NCBI GenBank assembly: GCA_019279435.1 | Contig: JAAALK010000286.1 | Span: 23,951,931-24,015,930 of the forward strand | Reading direction: 5' to 3' | From: Zizania palustris | Lineage: Eukaryota > Streptophyta > Magnoliopsida > Poales > Poaceae | Length of the DNA: 64,000 bases | Shown: positions 1-11,825 of the stretch, piece after piece | Layout: each line of letters starts with the position of its first letter | How positions within the stretch are numbered: position 1 is the stretch's first letter | Program-made: the position numbers and the translations under genes | The notes under the pieces: generated by a model | The model's input: only the letters and a program-made list of their open reading frames with translations | The model's database searches: none | Told to the model about the DNA's origin: nothing

Positions 1-356
1 ATTTTCAACATTTTCATTCATTTTTTTTCATTTTTCAATTTGGCATTTTTTATATATAAAGCAAACATGATCAAGTTGCATATGAGCATCCAAGTGACAA
101 GGACAAAGCTATCAAGTAAGAAATGAATAGCAAAAGCACCCTAGCCTATTCATGCTAGCAACCAGACTTGGTAGTGACCATTTTCAATTTTTCAAAATGA
201 AAAGCCATGCTCAACACATATACATAGATGATTTCATTCTAAGCACAATCAAAAAGTGAAAGCAAGACAGTATTGTAAAGTGCACAAGTAAGTCATGTAC
301 ATGTAAAAACAATTAATCATATTATAGAAGCATATGCATATGTACACAACTCTCCC
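1..356 (-). other. 3' noncoding region of copia B0
   Basis: AT-rich DNA downstream of the RNase H stop on the minus strand, with no reading frame. A purine-rich stretch on the minus strand near 348-362 (GTGAGGGAGAG) may be a polypurine tract. No similarity to the B LTR start was seen, so the 3' LTR begins outside the window or after a long 3' leader. Confidence 0.5.
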
Positions 357-1880
357 TCACATGATGCCACAGGGATGATAGATGCCAAGCTCTCCCCTCA
401 AAAATGCAAAGCAAGAAGCATCGAGAGGCTTGGTGAAAATATCTGCAAGATGGTTTTGAGTGTCATCAAACTGCAAATCAATATCGCCCTTTTCATTGTG
501 ATCTCTCAAAAAGTGATAACGCACATCAATGTATTTGGTCCTAGAATGTTGTACTGGGTTGTTTGCTAAACTTATTGCACTTGTGTTATCGCAAAAGAGT
601 GGAACACGTGAAAACTCCAACCCAAAATCCCGCAAAGTAGAGACCATCCACAAAATCTATGCGCAATAGCTAGCGGCAGCTACATATTCAGCCTCGGCTG
701 TAGACTATGCGACGCTAGACTGTTTGCGTGAAGACCAACACACAAGAGAAGATCCAAGAAAATGACACGTCCCAGATGTACTCACGATCAATCTGGCAAC
801 CAGCAAAGTCAGTGTCAGAAAAACATCTCAAGCATAATGAAGATGATGCAGAATACCAAATGCCGAATTCAAGTGTATGCTTGAGGTACCTTAAGATGCG
901 TTTGACAGCTTTACGATGTGATGCCCTGGGTGAAGCCTGAAAATGAGCTCACAGACACACAACAAAATGTATGTCTGACCTCGTAGCCGTCAAGTACAGG
1001 AGGGATCTGATCATGCTGCGGTACTCCTTCTGGTCCACCTCCTCTCCATCTTCATCTGGATCAAGAGTGATAGAAGTACCCATTTGGGGTAGCACATGGT
1101 TTAGTATCAGACATATCAAATCGTTTAAGCAAATCTCGTGTGTATTTTGTTTGATGGACAAAGGTTCCTTGTTTACTTTGCTTGATTTGCAAACCTAGGA
1201 AAAATGTTAGCTCACCCATCATTAACATTTCAAACTCTCTGCTCATCGAATCTGCAAACTCAGCGACAAGCGTATGAGATGAACCACCAAATATTATATC
1301 ATCAACATATATCTGAACAAGTATGAAGTCTTTGCCATGCATGAGTGTGAACAACGTTTTGTCAACGGACCCCATCTTGTACCCATGCTCGATCAAGAAC
1401 ATCCTCAGGTGATCATACCAGGCCCTCGGTGCTTGTTTGAGTACATATAATGCTTTGCGAAGTTTAAAAACTCTATGTGGGTACTTGGGATCCTCAAAGC
1501 CAGGAGGCTGCTTGTCATAAACGTCCTCACCAATGAAACCATTCAAAAATGCGCTTTTCACATCCATTTGAAAAAGTTTAAAACCACGCAAAGAGGCAAA
1601 AGCAAGCAAGATCCGAATGGCCTCAAGTCGAGCTACCGGTGCAAAAGTTTATCCAAAATCAATCCCCTCGACTTGAGTATACCCTTGCGCCACTAATCTA
1701 GCTTTGTTTCTTACTATCGCCCCGTCTTCCCCCTGTTTGTTTTTGAAAATCCATTTTGTGCCAATTAAATGAATGTTAGGGGGTGGATCAACAAAAAACC
1801 AAACTTGATTTCATTCAAAATTTTCAAGCTCCTCATGCATGGCATTGACCCAACTCGCATCAGACAAAGCGTGACTAATA
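357..1880 (-). pseudogene. RT and RNase H of copia B0, broken
   Basis: Reverse transcriptase followed by RNase H of a copia polyprotein. The best RT piece (1609-1061) has the catalytic YVDD box at residues 101-104 (about 1309-1298), preceded by the typical MDVKSAFLNG and LKQAPRAWYD blocks. RT wording also continues upstream to about 1880, interrupted by in-frame stops. RNase H follows in other frames; the last piece, 653-357, carries FCDNTSAISLANNP and ends in LADIFTKPLD, the usual C-terminus. At least three frame changes separate the pieces. Known function of the family: copying genomic RNA into DNA and degrading the RNA strand in the cytoplasmic particle. This copy cannot make the product. 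Confidence 0.9.
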
Positions 1881-3520
1881 TCTAGTGGCTCAAAATCAGC
1901 AACAAAAGCAGAATCAACAAAATGAGCGTGAGATCGGGTTACTCGTTCATTCAGCTCGCCGATGATCTGCTCTGGGGATGCATTCTTTGAATATGAAGCG
2001 GTGCTTCTCTCTGCGATAGAATCTCCCCCTCAACTCTTGCCGAAGTTTGCTCCAGACTCTCAGAAGAAGAATCTTCAGGTCCTATAGTCGATGTAGTCGA
2101 AATTTTGGAGTCGTCGTAGTAGGAGGTAGTCATACAACCTCAAGATCTTCATCGTCTGATGGATCTTCTTCCTCAAAAAGCATTTCACTCATATCGCGTT
2201 CACTTGCAAATTCAAAGTTAGAACTAAGACATGGAGAAGTTTCATCAAAAGTTACATCACAAGATTCAACCAATGTGTTAGTTTCAAGATTGAAAACACG
2301 ATAAGAGTGTCCATGTAAAGAATAGCCCAAAAAGATTACATCAGAAGCGCTCGATTCAAATTTATCCAAATTACCTCGCTTTAGGATGAAGCAACGACAT
2401 CCAAACACTCTGAAGTGAGTGACCTTGGGCTTCCTCCCAAAGCGAAGTTCATAAGACGTCACATTCATCAAAGAGCACAAAAAGATCCCATTGGAGATGT
2501 AACATGTTGTACTCATGGCTTCAGCCCAAAATTTTCTAGGAGTCCTGTGCTCATTCAACATCGTCCTAGCCATCTCCACAAGAGTACGATTCTTCCTCTC
2601 AACCACACCATTTTGTTGAGGGACTCTTGGTGCAGAAAATTGATGTTCAATTCAATGTTCGCGACAAAAATATGCAAAAGAGCTATTTTTGAACTCAGTG
2701 CCATTATCACTTCGAAGAGCCATCAGTGCACCCAGGAGTTCATTGAATAGCCTCAACGCTAAGGTCCGAAAGTGCATCAACACTTCATCCTTGCTTACGA
2801 TAAAGTACACCCAAGGGTAACGAGAATAGTCGTCAACAACAACAAGCACATATCATTTGCCACCTACAAAGCTAACCCATGATGGTCCAACTATATCCAT
2901 ATGTAAAAGCTCACCGGGTCGCTCAGTCATCACCATATTTATGGGATGATGTGAGGCAGCAACCATTTTACCAAGACGACAAGGGGCACAAATGAGGTCC
3001 TTCTCAATCTTTAGCTCGGGCAATCCTCGGATGAGTCCTAGGGAACTCAATCTCATAAGCAAATCAAAACTCATGTGCCCTAGTCTCCTATGCCACATCC
3101 AAAGCTCAGACGATGGTTCTGCTAAAAGACAATGAGAAGAACCAAAAGACTCAATGAAATCAGCCCCCAAAATTCTCCCTACACTCAAGATTTTGCAAAT
3201 AAAAGTTCGAGAAGAATCAAGCACAAAAGAAGCATTGCGACTGAAATGCACCTCAAAACCGTCATAAAGCAATGGTGAAACAGAGAGAAAATTGTAACCC
3301 AAATCCTCATCCAAAGCAACATTAGAAAAAGTGAAATTTTCATTGATTTTAATCATACCTTTGCCTTTCACTTTGCTCTTGCGATTGTTCCCAAATGTGA
3401 TGTCCTCACGCTGCCTAGCTGAGGTGAAACTGGAGAACCATGAAGAGTTTCCGGTCATGTGTCGTGAACACCCGGAATCGATGATCCACTTGTCCTCTAG
3501 CCTCCCAAAACTCCCCTAAG
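1881..3520 (-). pseudogene. Protease tail and integrase of copia B0, broken
   Basis: At 3500-3440 the minus strand encodes the aspartic protease signature DSGCSRHMTG. It continues into integrase: the zinc-binding H..H..CxxC (WHRRLGH then CAPCRLGK), first catalytic Asp in LLHMDIVGP, second in RSDNGTEF, and the Glu in MVERKNRTL at the start of the 2606-2130 piece. All three catalytic acids are thus still visible. A stop at 2850-2852 (a Trp position in relatives) and another near 2650 split the domain. The acidic, serine-rich piece 2133-1951 is the linker to RT. The domain would insert the cDNA into the chromosome. Confidence 0.88.
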
Positions 3521-5935
3521 CAGAGAAGTACGATCTCGAGTACTCAACGCTAGGTTTAGAGATAAGATGCTTCGGTATCCAGCGCTGAACAACTCGAGAA
3601 GTATGTAAGCAGGAGACGGTGTGTGATAAGAACCATACTGAACATGGGGTCTCCTCGCAACTCTCTGAGGTCTCCTAGGATAGTAATGATCAAAATGCGT
3701 ACGTGGTCTATCATCATACGATGTACGATATACACCACGATGGGCAAAGTCACTCATATAGCTGTAAGGACCCTCATAATCAGTATAAGCATTATAATCA
3801 TAGTCATGCATATCAAATGAAGAATGAGAATGTAAAGCATAAGAACGACGTTCATGTTTCATGCGTCTATAGAAAAAACCAACCAAGTGTCCTACACGAT
3901 GACAATAAGTGCAATGGAAAACTTTCTTTGGTGTAGGTTTGTGGGTTTCTGGTGCGAACCTCACAGTTTTTTTCTGTTTCTGCTTTGAGTCTGTCTTAAG
4001 TGAAGAGATGATTATCTTTTTGGGTCGGGGAGGATCTTTGGCTTTTTATGGAGTGTCAAACTGGGCTCTCTCTTTCTCAATGGTTGTGGGTAAAGTGAAC
4101 ATTGTTTGGCTCGGTGTGCTAAGTGAAATTCTCTCATACCCTAACCCAAGAGCTAAACCTGCCCGGTCAGAACACATTTTAGTTTTATCTAAAAGCAGAT
4201 CCATCTTCCCTTTCCCCTCTATGCATTTATCTAACATGGAAATCAGATAATCATTCTCACATATCAGCTTCTCTCCTTGCTCTCTAGCAAAGCTGAGTTA
4301 GTCCTTCAGGGTGACGCAGGTCAGACACGCCGGCTGCACATCCTTCGAACACTCAGCTCTCTCCAATCTAGCCTTGAGTTCATCAACATGCCTATCTCTT
4401 AACTCTATGTTCTCAACAAGCAAAGGACAGTTCAGGCATTCGTTAATAACTGCAGGACTAGACTCCACCAACAAGAGTTGCTGTTTAGTTAATTCTAGTT
4501 TTTCAACAGTTTGAGCATGTATAGATCATAGCTGAGCAAGTTCATTCATGACAGTAAGACAAGACTCACAATCAGCATCATCAGTCTTAGATTTCAAAAC
4601 AGCAAGTTCAACAGACAATGATTGAATTTTAATCTTAAGTTCTTTTCGTTCTTTGGCAGCGAGTTTAAGCAATCTATCTTGTGAAATCATAACATCATGC
4701 AGTTCATCGTTTTGCACAAGTAATTCATCAAGAGATAGATTGACCTTGGATGTATCGGGTTCATTCCTGCTTCGCTTGCCGTTGGTCATGAAGCAAAGAC
4801 CATTGAAGTCCTTCAGCTTTTCTTTCTTCTCATCATTCTTGTCTGGTTCCTCTTCATCGGAACTGTAATCTTCGCTCGAGGTGTTGTTGATGTCGCTGAG
4901 TGCTGCCACGAACGCCCGAGCCATTCTCTTCGCCACTTTTCCTCTTTTACCTCTGTAGAATGGCTTTTTATCTTTTTTCTGAAATTTTTGTTCACGTTCA
5001 TTTTTGGCTTAATGTTTTGGGCAGTTCGCTTTAATATGATTTAAATCACCACACTCGAAACACCCTCGAGAGCCTCCTCTCCTCCAATCTCTCCTATTGT
5101 TATAGAATCGAGTGAACTTTTTGACTATGAGAGCAAGCTCTTCATCGTCTAAAGTGTCCACTTGCTCCTTTGTGATAGAGACCAAAGAAGACAAGGCAAA
5201 TCCCCCAGGAAAAGCACAAACACCAGACAAGTTCCCAGATATGCTCCCTCCAGATGAAACGCCACTGCTGGAACCAGAAACTAGTGCCATGGATTGTGGC
5301 AAAGAGCTCCCAATCCCAGAACGAGATGCCTTGGTGATCTCGGTGGACTTAATCTTGCTAAAAAGTTCATTGCATGTTAATGTATCAAAGCTTGTGGATT
5401 CCTCAATACTCGAGATCTTAACTTCCCATATGCTACGGTCCAAAGCATAGAGAAGTTTGATTGCTCGATCATGGTCCGAGTAAACTAGCGTCCCAGTGGA
5501 TCGCAAGTTACTCACAATGCCATCAAAGCGGGCAAACATGGCATCTACCGATTCGCTAGGGCCTTGCACAAACATTTGGTACTCCTGATTATATGTGCTT
5601 TGCCTCCTGGCCTTGATCTGGGTAGTGCCCTCATGAAAAGTTTTCAAAGTGGTCCAAATTTCACGCGCAGTTCATAGGTGCTAGACCCTGTCAAACTCTT
5701 TGCGACTCAGGCTAACAAAAAGTATGTTTCTCGCTTTGTCGTTGCACTCATACTTTGCTTTGTCACTCTTTGAGGTTCGAGTTTCAGGAATCTCATATTG
5801 GGAATCAACGATTTCCCAAATCGTACTTCCTTGGCTTAGAAGGTAAGCCTTCATGCGCACCTTCCAATATGAAAAGTCAAGACCGTCAAACATTGGGATT
5901 TTTATGTTTCGCTCCATGTCGCCAAAAAGGATCAC
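3497..5935 (-). pseudogene. Gag of copia B0, broken
   Basis: Capsid region from the ATG at 5935, about 30 nt from the primer site: MERNIKIPMFDGLDFSYWK opens it, a typical copia gag start. A CCHC zinc knuckle (CFECGDLNHIKANC) ends the piece at about 5020. Then comes an acidic, Lys/Glu-rich coiled-coil segment (4936-4526), and a second knuckle (CTYCHRVGHLVGFFYR, about 3900) whose last Cys has become Phe or Tyr. The long gag with two knuckles separated by a coiled coil fits SIRE-type elements. Stops near 5680, 5008 and 4525 break it. Confidence 0.8.
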
Positions 5936-5965
5936 AACCGGTAAAAGTCAACTCGTGATCAAACC

Positions 5966-5978
5966 GGCTCTGATACCA
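5966..5978 (-). other. Primer binding site of copia B0
   Basis: On the minus strand TGGTATCAGAGCC, the usual complement of the 3' end of initiator methionine tRNA in plant copia elements, 2 nt from the inner end of the LTR. Confidence 0.9.
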
Positions 5979-5980
5979 AT

Positions 5981-8492
5981 TGTGGGATCAGAATGGCGAC
6001 TAGAGGGGGGGTGAATAGATGCCTCGACAACTTCTTTCGAAGTGATGGCCTAATCAAATCACCCAATGCTCCTCTAAAAACACAAAATCACGACTCAATT
6101 CAAACATTATAAAAATTGATCTTCTCAATATGGGAAAGCTCAAAACAGCTGTATCTCAACCTTTTAGACCATACTTAACAGCACATACTCACTAGAAACC
6201 CATTCAAGTGAAATGATTTGAAACAAAATACTTTTACTCAAATACAAATCAGATACAACCACATATACAAGTTTTCGGACAATGAACAGTAACTGCCAAT
6301 TCAGCAACTTATAATTGAAGACTCAAAATTCAGGAAGCAAGATTTCTACCCAATTTCAATTCAGCTCAACAACAACAATTTCAGAATATATCATTCATTC
6401 AGAATCCTGAAAGTTTTCACACTTGATCAAGCCAATTAGAAGATTCTGAAAAATCCTATTCTAAACAATACTGTTCATGATCTGGCAAGCAAAATCAGAA
6501 TAGGAATTTTCTTTGGAAAACAGATCATTAGTTCAGTTCAAACACAGCACTATTCCTCAACAGGCAATAACAGGAAACCAGTTCAGTTTTGAACAGATTA
6601 TTCAAATTGCACTCACACAGGACCTTTAAAACTTCTGAACAGATTCAAACCTGATCCTTGAAATTAGTTCTCTGATTGAATCATCAATTCTAGTATTCAG
6701 CAAATTGACACATAGCTAGCACTTTGAAGCATCAAAAGACCACAAGAGTTAATCGGCACAGCACAATATACTATTCACCATCATGAACTCAAAAATTGAA
6801 CTGCTGAATGAACTTGCTTTGTAGATCAAACATTTAACAAGAGAACTACTTATAGAGAAATACTGGATGAGATAAATTCAGAATATAAAACCCAATCTGA
6901 GAATTAAACCAGTGCAATCCTGAACCTATTCATTCAAAAAACCTTGAAAACTAATATGAACAGCACTGTTTCTAAAACTGAGAAGTCTAACCTCTTCAAT
7001 ACATATGAAATCAGCACAAACTAGAATCAACAACAGTCTAGAGATGAATTGATAAACATCAGCTCCTTAGTAACACATACTCAGACAGGATTATGAAGAA
7101 CTCTAGAACAACCTAATGAAGCTTGACACAAAAATAAGCTGAACAAGATCCATCTAACCAACACAGATAAGGTTCTGTAATAGATCACTCAGTATTGAAA
7201 CAACTACAGAGAAGAAAGCAAGATAACCAGACCACAAGAGTAATTCAGATCTTTACACAACTAAGCATAACAGCTTTCCAAGGGATTTTATCAATTAATC
7301 CTCCAAAGATGAGCAAACTTAGGGAAGTCTTATCAGTAAATCCAAACATGGCAAAACAATTGAATGATCTTCACTTTAGCAGGAATTTAAACTTCAGTTC
7401 AGCACTTTTTCTTATACAAGAAGAACACTCCAAAACAGATGAATACTCGACGGAATACAGGAAGTAGAAACAATATTCATCAATTTACAGAACAAACATT
7501 CTAGATCAACACTCAAACTCAGAAATAGAGAAAACAAAACTTGTCTAACCTGATTTTGATCTTTAGGAACTTTTTGTAGTTCTCCAGCGCTAGAACTTTC
7601 TCTCCCGCATGAAGATGAACAGCAGTAGCACGTTGTCAGCAAGAGCAACAGTATCGCTGTAGCACGATCGGCACACAGCTGGGCACACTGTTCAATTTCA
7701 GCGCAGGAGAGACATTTCGGATGAACAGCCAGCAAGCAAAAAGCAAATTCTCTTCAGTTTTTTGTGTAGAATATTCTAGACAGAAAGTTGTGTCCGGCCA
7801 TGGAGAGGTAGGGGATATTTATCCACCTACTCCAAAGTTTCTAGAAGGCCAATTTACAATCAGCCCCCCTTGACTAAACCTTATTACAAGACTGAAATTT
7901 CAAACTAGAAAATATTCTATTCTAAGAAGGAAAATTACACTTGACACCTTTTTAATATATTTTCAGAATATACATTCCAAAAATATACTAAAAAATACAC
8001 TAATGACACTAAAATTTTAGACTAACAATTTGACACTATTTTATTGAAAAGTTAAAAACATTAATTGTTCTGACGGTTTTTAGCGAAAACCGACAAAGCC
8101 TCTCCCGATCGTCGACGCCTGTCGTCAGTCCGCGATCTCGACCGGCAGCAAGTCTCTCCCGCTCTCGATCACTCAAGCCACCTCGTCACTTGCACTGGCT
8201 TCCCTTTCGCTGACTCGAACGATGTTTCGTCTCGATCAATCTCCAACTCGACGTATTGTTCGACCTCCATGCGTACTTATGAGTACACTCTCGACTTCGA
8301 CTGACACCCTTGACCATCCGGCATTAGACTCCCCGTCTAACCATGATCCTGTTCCATCGACAGTTGACGAGTAACTCCAGCCTGCACACATGAGACAAAC
8401 ACAGACACACACCCCAACTCCAACACATCCTGACTCAACTCGTGAATCCAACCAGTCAATCACTCAACATTCCTTTGAACAATTGTGATACA
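5981..8492 (-). repeat. 5' LTR of copia B0 (2512 bp)
   Basis: On the plus strand it opens TGTGGGATCAGAATGGCGAC next to the primer site and closes ...GTGATACA before gypsy D coding sequence. The same opening occurs at 24930 in solo LTR B2. Most of it is AT-rich and noncoding; a GC-rich block at about 8085-8440 is shared with B1 and B2 and lies in U3. No gene is present; the short frames inside it are chance. Confidence 0.85.
7812..7824 (-). promoter_or_regulatory. Putative TATA box of B0 LTR
   Basis: Minus strand GGATAAATATCC. The same box in the same context (followed inwards by a shared TTTCTAGAAGGCC) occurs at about 27051-27062 in B2, so it is conserved between LTR copies. Confidence 0.5.
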
Positions 8493-8991
8493 ACTCACTA
8501 TGTTCCTCACACGGTGCTACCAAAGTTAGTCCATATGAGTTGGTATATGGGCAAGAGGTCGTTCTACCCATAGAAGTGGATCTTGGCTCTTTGAGAGTTC
8601 TAAAGAAAGATGGCTTATCGACGATGAATATGAAACTCTTTTGAAAGACAATTTAGAAGAAGTGCTCGATAAAAAGTTAAGGGCTTTAGAAGCTATAGAG
8701 AAAGAAAAAAGAAGTGTGGCTAGAGCCTACAATAAGAAATTTAAACCAAAATCATTTCAAGTTGGTGACTTGGTTTGGAAGACGACTTTGCCCTTAGGCA
8801 CTAAGAGCCCCAAATTTGGTAAATGGTCACCAAGTTGGTAAGGCCCTTTCAAAATAACCGAAATCGCTCCAGGTAATGCATATGTGTTAGAATCTCTACT
8901 AGTCGAAGAGCTTTGAATCGCGGGTACTTGAAAAAGTACTTCCCAAGTGTGTGGCAAAGCGCTTGATAGTGTCAAGAGGCCAATATGGGAG
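8493..8991 (+). pseudogene. Integrase C-terminus of gypsy element D, truncated
   Basis: Encodes, with stops, the end of a Ty3/gypsy integrase: SPYELVYGQEVVLPIEVD near 8525-8580, then KPKSFQVGDLVWK and GTKSPKFGKWSPSW (to 8841), and AYVLESL further on. In relatives this stretch binds nucleic acid and positions the integration complex. The upstream part of D was displaced by insertion of copia B0 at 8492; the downstream part resumes at 20919 beyond E1. Stops at 8842 and about 8914, and a frame change around 8640, show it is dead. Confidence 0.85.
8987..8991 (+). repeat. Left target-site duplication of E1 (GGGAG)
   Basis: GGGAG directly before the LTR; the same five bases follow the final LTR at 20914-20918. 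A further GGGAG at 20414-20418 belongs to the duplicated flank. Confidence 0.9.
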
Positions 8992-9486
8992 TGTTGGGGG
9001 AAAATATCTCCTCTTCGGGGTTATTGTCGCAACAGCATGACAGCAGATAGTGGATTCGAAGGTTTCCAGACGTCCATCTTCGAAGATACCCTGAGTCAAG
9101 CTCGAAGTACGAAGATAGGCATTAGTTCGAAGTATATCTTCGAACTAAGGTTCTGCGAGATCTTTATTGCCAGCTAAGATGGAAGATTTATCTTTTATAT
9201 CATTAGATTAGTCTTTTACCATTTTAGCCCTATCAAGGGTACCGAATAGTTTCCACTATGTCGGTTGTAATAGAGGGGTAAATAGGTCTTTTCCTTAATA
9301 TTTGGGCCTATAAATACCCCCCGTTTCACCCTGTAATAGGGACCGAATACAAGTTATTCAATACACACATTCGAACTATTCTAAGTTGTTATCCTTTCGG
9401 AGGCTTAGAACAGTTCTCTTCGCAAACACTTCGTTTGTTAGTTTCTATTCTACAGAAACCTGTTAGCGTAATCTTTTACGCCAACA
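8992..9486 (+). repeat. 5' LTR of E1 (495 bp)
   Basis: TGTTGGGGGAAAATATCTCC ... ACGCCAACA. Contains clustered TTCGAA palindromes (9055-9145) in U3 and a TATA box at 9308. Identical in length to both LTRs of E2. Confidence 0.95.
9306..9316 (+). promoter_or_regulatory. TATA box of E1 5' LTR
   Basis: GCCTATAAATACC on the plus strand, conserved at 35046-35056 and 49939-49949 in the E2 LTRs; transcription would start within the next 30-40 nt. Confidence 0.8.
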
Positions 9487-9487
9487 G

Positions 9488-9506
9488 TTGGCGCCGTCCG
9501 TGGGGA
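9488..9506 (+). other. Primer binding site of E1
   Basis: TTGGCGCCGTCCGTGGGG starts 1-2 nt after the LTR. TGGCGCC matches the 3' end expected for tRNA-Asp-type primers of Tat/Athila elements, but the rest diverges; E2 has GACCG in place of GTCCG. Confidence 0.7.
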
Positions 9507-9548
9507 ACCTAGTCCGAAAAACTTCGTTCTCTACCAACTTCTTACATC

Positions 9549-10865
9549 ATGCCTCCTAAGCGGAGCGCACCCCGCAATCCCGTTCGGAGATCTTCTCGGA
9601 TCTCCGAAGAGATACCATTTGACACAGTTGAAGTCGGAGGGCCTTCGACATTCCCGACGCAAACTCCAGAAGGAGCTTCTATCCCTCGAACATACGAAGC
9701 TTCTCCGCCAACCCCTTCCGTACTTCGACCGCCCGGAGTCCCTCCTCCACCTTCCATCCCAATTCGAACTGATCCTACTAGTTCTCAAGACCCGGAAGAT
9801 CCTTCCGGAGGAGATGAAGACAATCTTGGAGATATGGCCACTCAAATGGCCAACCTTCAAGCTGAAGTGGCAAGGTGGCGACAGGAAGCTGCGAACAGGC
9901 TTCGCTCTCAAGCCACCCCAACTATCCCAGAAGTGCCCGAAGATGATGATCTCGATTATCCCGAAGCCCCGGAGAACGCCTCCTTCGATAATGAATCTCC
10001 GCTGCATCCTGAGCTACAGAAAGTTCGCTTTGATCCAAAGTTTAAAACTTCGAAGCTCTGTAAGTATGCCAGAGATGAAGATCCCGGAGAGTTCGTTCGT
10101 TCTTATGCCCTAGCAATAGAAGCTAGCGGAGGAGTTCGAGACACCATGGCGAAGTGCTTCCCTTTAGCTCTTCAAGGAGTGGCGTTAAGGTGGTTCTGGT
10201 CCTTGAAGCCAGGATCAATTAATTCATGGCCACAGCTGAAGAAGAAGTTTATAAGCAATTTTCAAGGCACCTTCGTGCCTCCCATGTCAACAGGAAGCCT
10301 TTTTCAGGTGAAACAGCTTCCCGGAGAAACATTGAGGCAATATTTTAAGCGCTTCGCTCATACGAAGTCGCAAATCCGGGGGTTGTCTGCATCTTCGGTA
10401 GTTGATGCAGCTCGAGAAGGCGTCACTCATCAAGGCCTCTTGGATAAGCTTCATCGGAAAAACATCTCCTCGGTCTCTCAGTTGATGTCATACTTCGAGG
10501 AGTATGCGAGGTCAGAAGAGGGTTGGCTTCGAAGGACTGCCGCTACTTCGTCCATATTGCAAGAAGTTAAAGTAGAAGTGAAAACTTCGGCACAGCCGCA
10601 AGAACCAGTCTTCGAAGTTCAACATGATCGGAGAAGAGGGCAAAAGCACCCTCGTTCTGAAGTCATGAATATTGCACCCCCATAGAAGTTTACACAGAGA
10701 GCTCCACAGTCTACGGGGAACAAGGCCAGCGGCTGGAGGCCGCCAGGGAAAACGGCTGGCAAGGGCCAGACCCTTTTCTGCTCCATCCATGGAGAAAATC
10801 GAAGCCATGCAACTGATACTTGCAAGGCTATACTTACCCTAAGGGGAGAGTACCTAGAGAGAACT
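9549..10865 (+). pseudogene. Gag of E1
   Basis: Starts at ATG 9549, the first ATG after the primer site, matching the E2 start at 35297. A proline-rich basic N-terminus (MPPKRS...) leads into a Retrotrans_gag-type core around residues 200-250 (ALQGVALRWFWSLKPGS) and a basic, Gln-rich tail with a degenerate Cys/His segment (FCSIHGENRSHATDTC, about 10777). It would form the particle shell. An in-frame TAG at 10683-10685 replaces a Gln codon kept in E2. The frame is continuous with protease and pol, so gag-pro-pol is one polyprotein. Confidence 0.88.
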
Positions 10866-11825
10866 TTGGGTCGAGGTACTACCGACCGAGTTCCAGCTGC
10901 AACGCACCCAGAGCCGGTCCAGGCTGTGGCGCGGATAGAAAACTTTGATGCTGCAAGACACCCTCCGGTGGCCAATGTTATGCCACCTCCGAAGCAAGAG
11001 GAAGGGCAAGATCGAGGGAAGAGAGTAGTTCTCCCCATCTCCGGAGGAGGTACCCTCGGAAGAATGTCAAAGAGACAGCGAAGAGACTACGTCCGGGAAG
11101 TAGGTTATATTGGGACTTCGTCGTCTGCAGCTGCAATGCCGGAGTGGTCTCATGTACCGATATCCTTTTCTGCGGAGGATGCAGCTGGTATTAAGTTCCC
11201 GCATGCAGATCCACTTGTTATCACTGCTGATATTGCGGGCACTGAAGTTCGAAGGGTGTTGATTGACGGAGGTAGTTCGGCAGATATCATTTTTGTTCAA
11301 GCCTTCGATCAATTGTGCATTTCCAGGAAGCATATCCTTCCAGCGGCTCGTCCTTTGCAAGGCTTCGCAGGACCTCCGCTTGATGCACTTGGCCAAATAG
11401 GCCTGGAAGTTACCTTCGGAGAAGGTTTATTGGCCCGGACTGAGGAAGTAATCTTCGATGTTGTAGATGCCCCGTATGCTTACAACGTCATCTTCGGAAG
11501 AGGCATGCTAAACCAGTTCGGAGCTGTGGTGCATCACAATTATTTGTGCATGAAGATGCCCACACAAGCTGGAGTCCTTACTGTCTTCGGAGATCAAGCT
11601 ATTGCTCGGAGAGCGGAATATGGTCATGGTCCCCCTCTTGATCCAAGACAAGTAAACAGTGTACAAGATAATGAAGAAATCTTTTCAGCCTCCTCCTAAG
11701 CTTCGAAGAAGTCCTTTCCGAGATCAAGTCCTGAGGGAGAAATTGCAACGAAGGTCATTGTTAAAGATGGTAAAGAGTATACATTTCAATTTGGTAAAGA
11801 TTTACCCCCAGAAGTTGCAACCTCC
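10866..11825 (+). pseudogene. Protease region of E1
   Basis: Same frame as gag. The aspartic protease active site is LIDGGSSADIIF with the catalytic Asp codon at 11265-11267, followed by a flap-like stretch and VIFGRGMLNQFG, typical for plant gypsy proteases. It would cleave the polyprotein inside the particle. An in-frame TAA at 11697-11699 (Glu codon in E2) separates it from RT. The linker after the stop (VIVKDGKEYTFQFG) is well kept between E1 and E2. Confidence 0.88.

Larger units (their letters stand above)
1..8492 (-). mobile_element. Ty1/copia retrotransposon B0 (SIRE/Maximus-like), 3' end outside window
   Basis: Read on the minus strand from 8492 leftwards: a 2.5-kb 5' LTR, a TGGTATCAGAGCC primer site, then gag, protease, integrase, RT and RNase H, which is the copia order. 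The 3' LTR lies left of base 1. Frames are broken by several stops and shifts, so it is a dead copy. SIRE/Maximus placement is by recognition of the RT/integrase wording, the long coiled-coil gag and the long LTR; it is not proven by phylogeny. Its right end abuts the gypsy D integrase tail, so it inserted into D. Confidence 0.85.
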
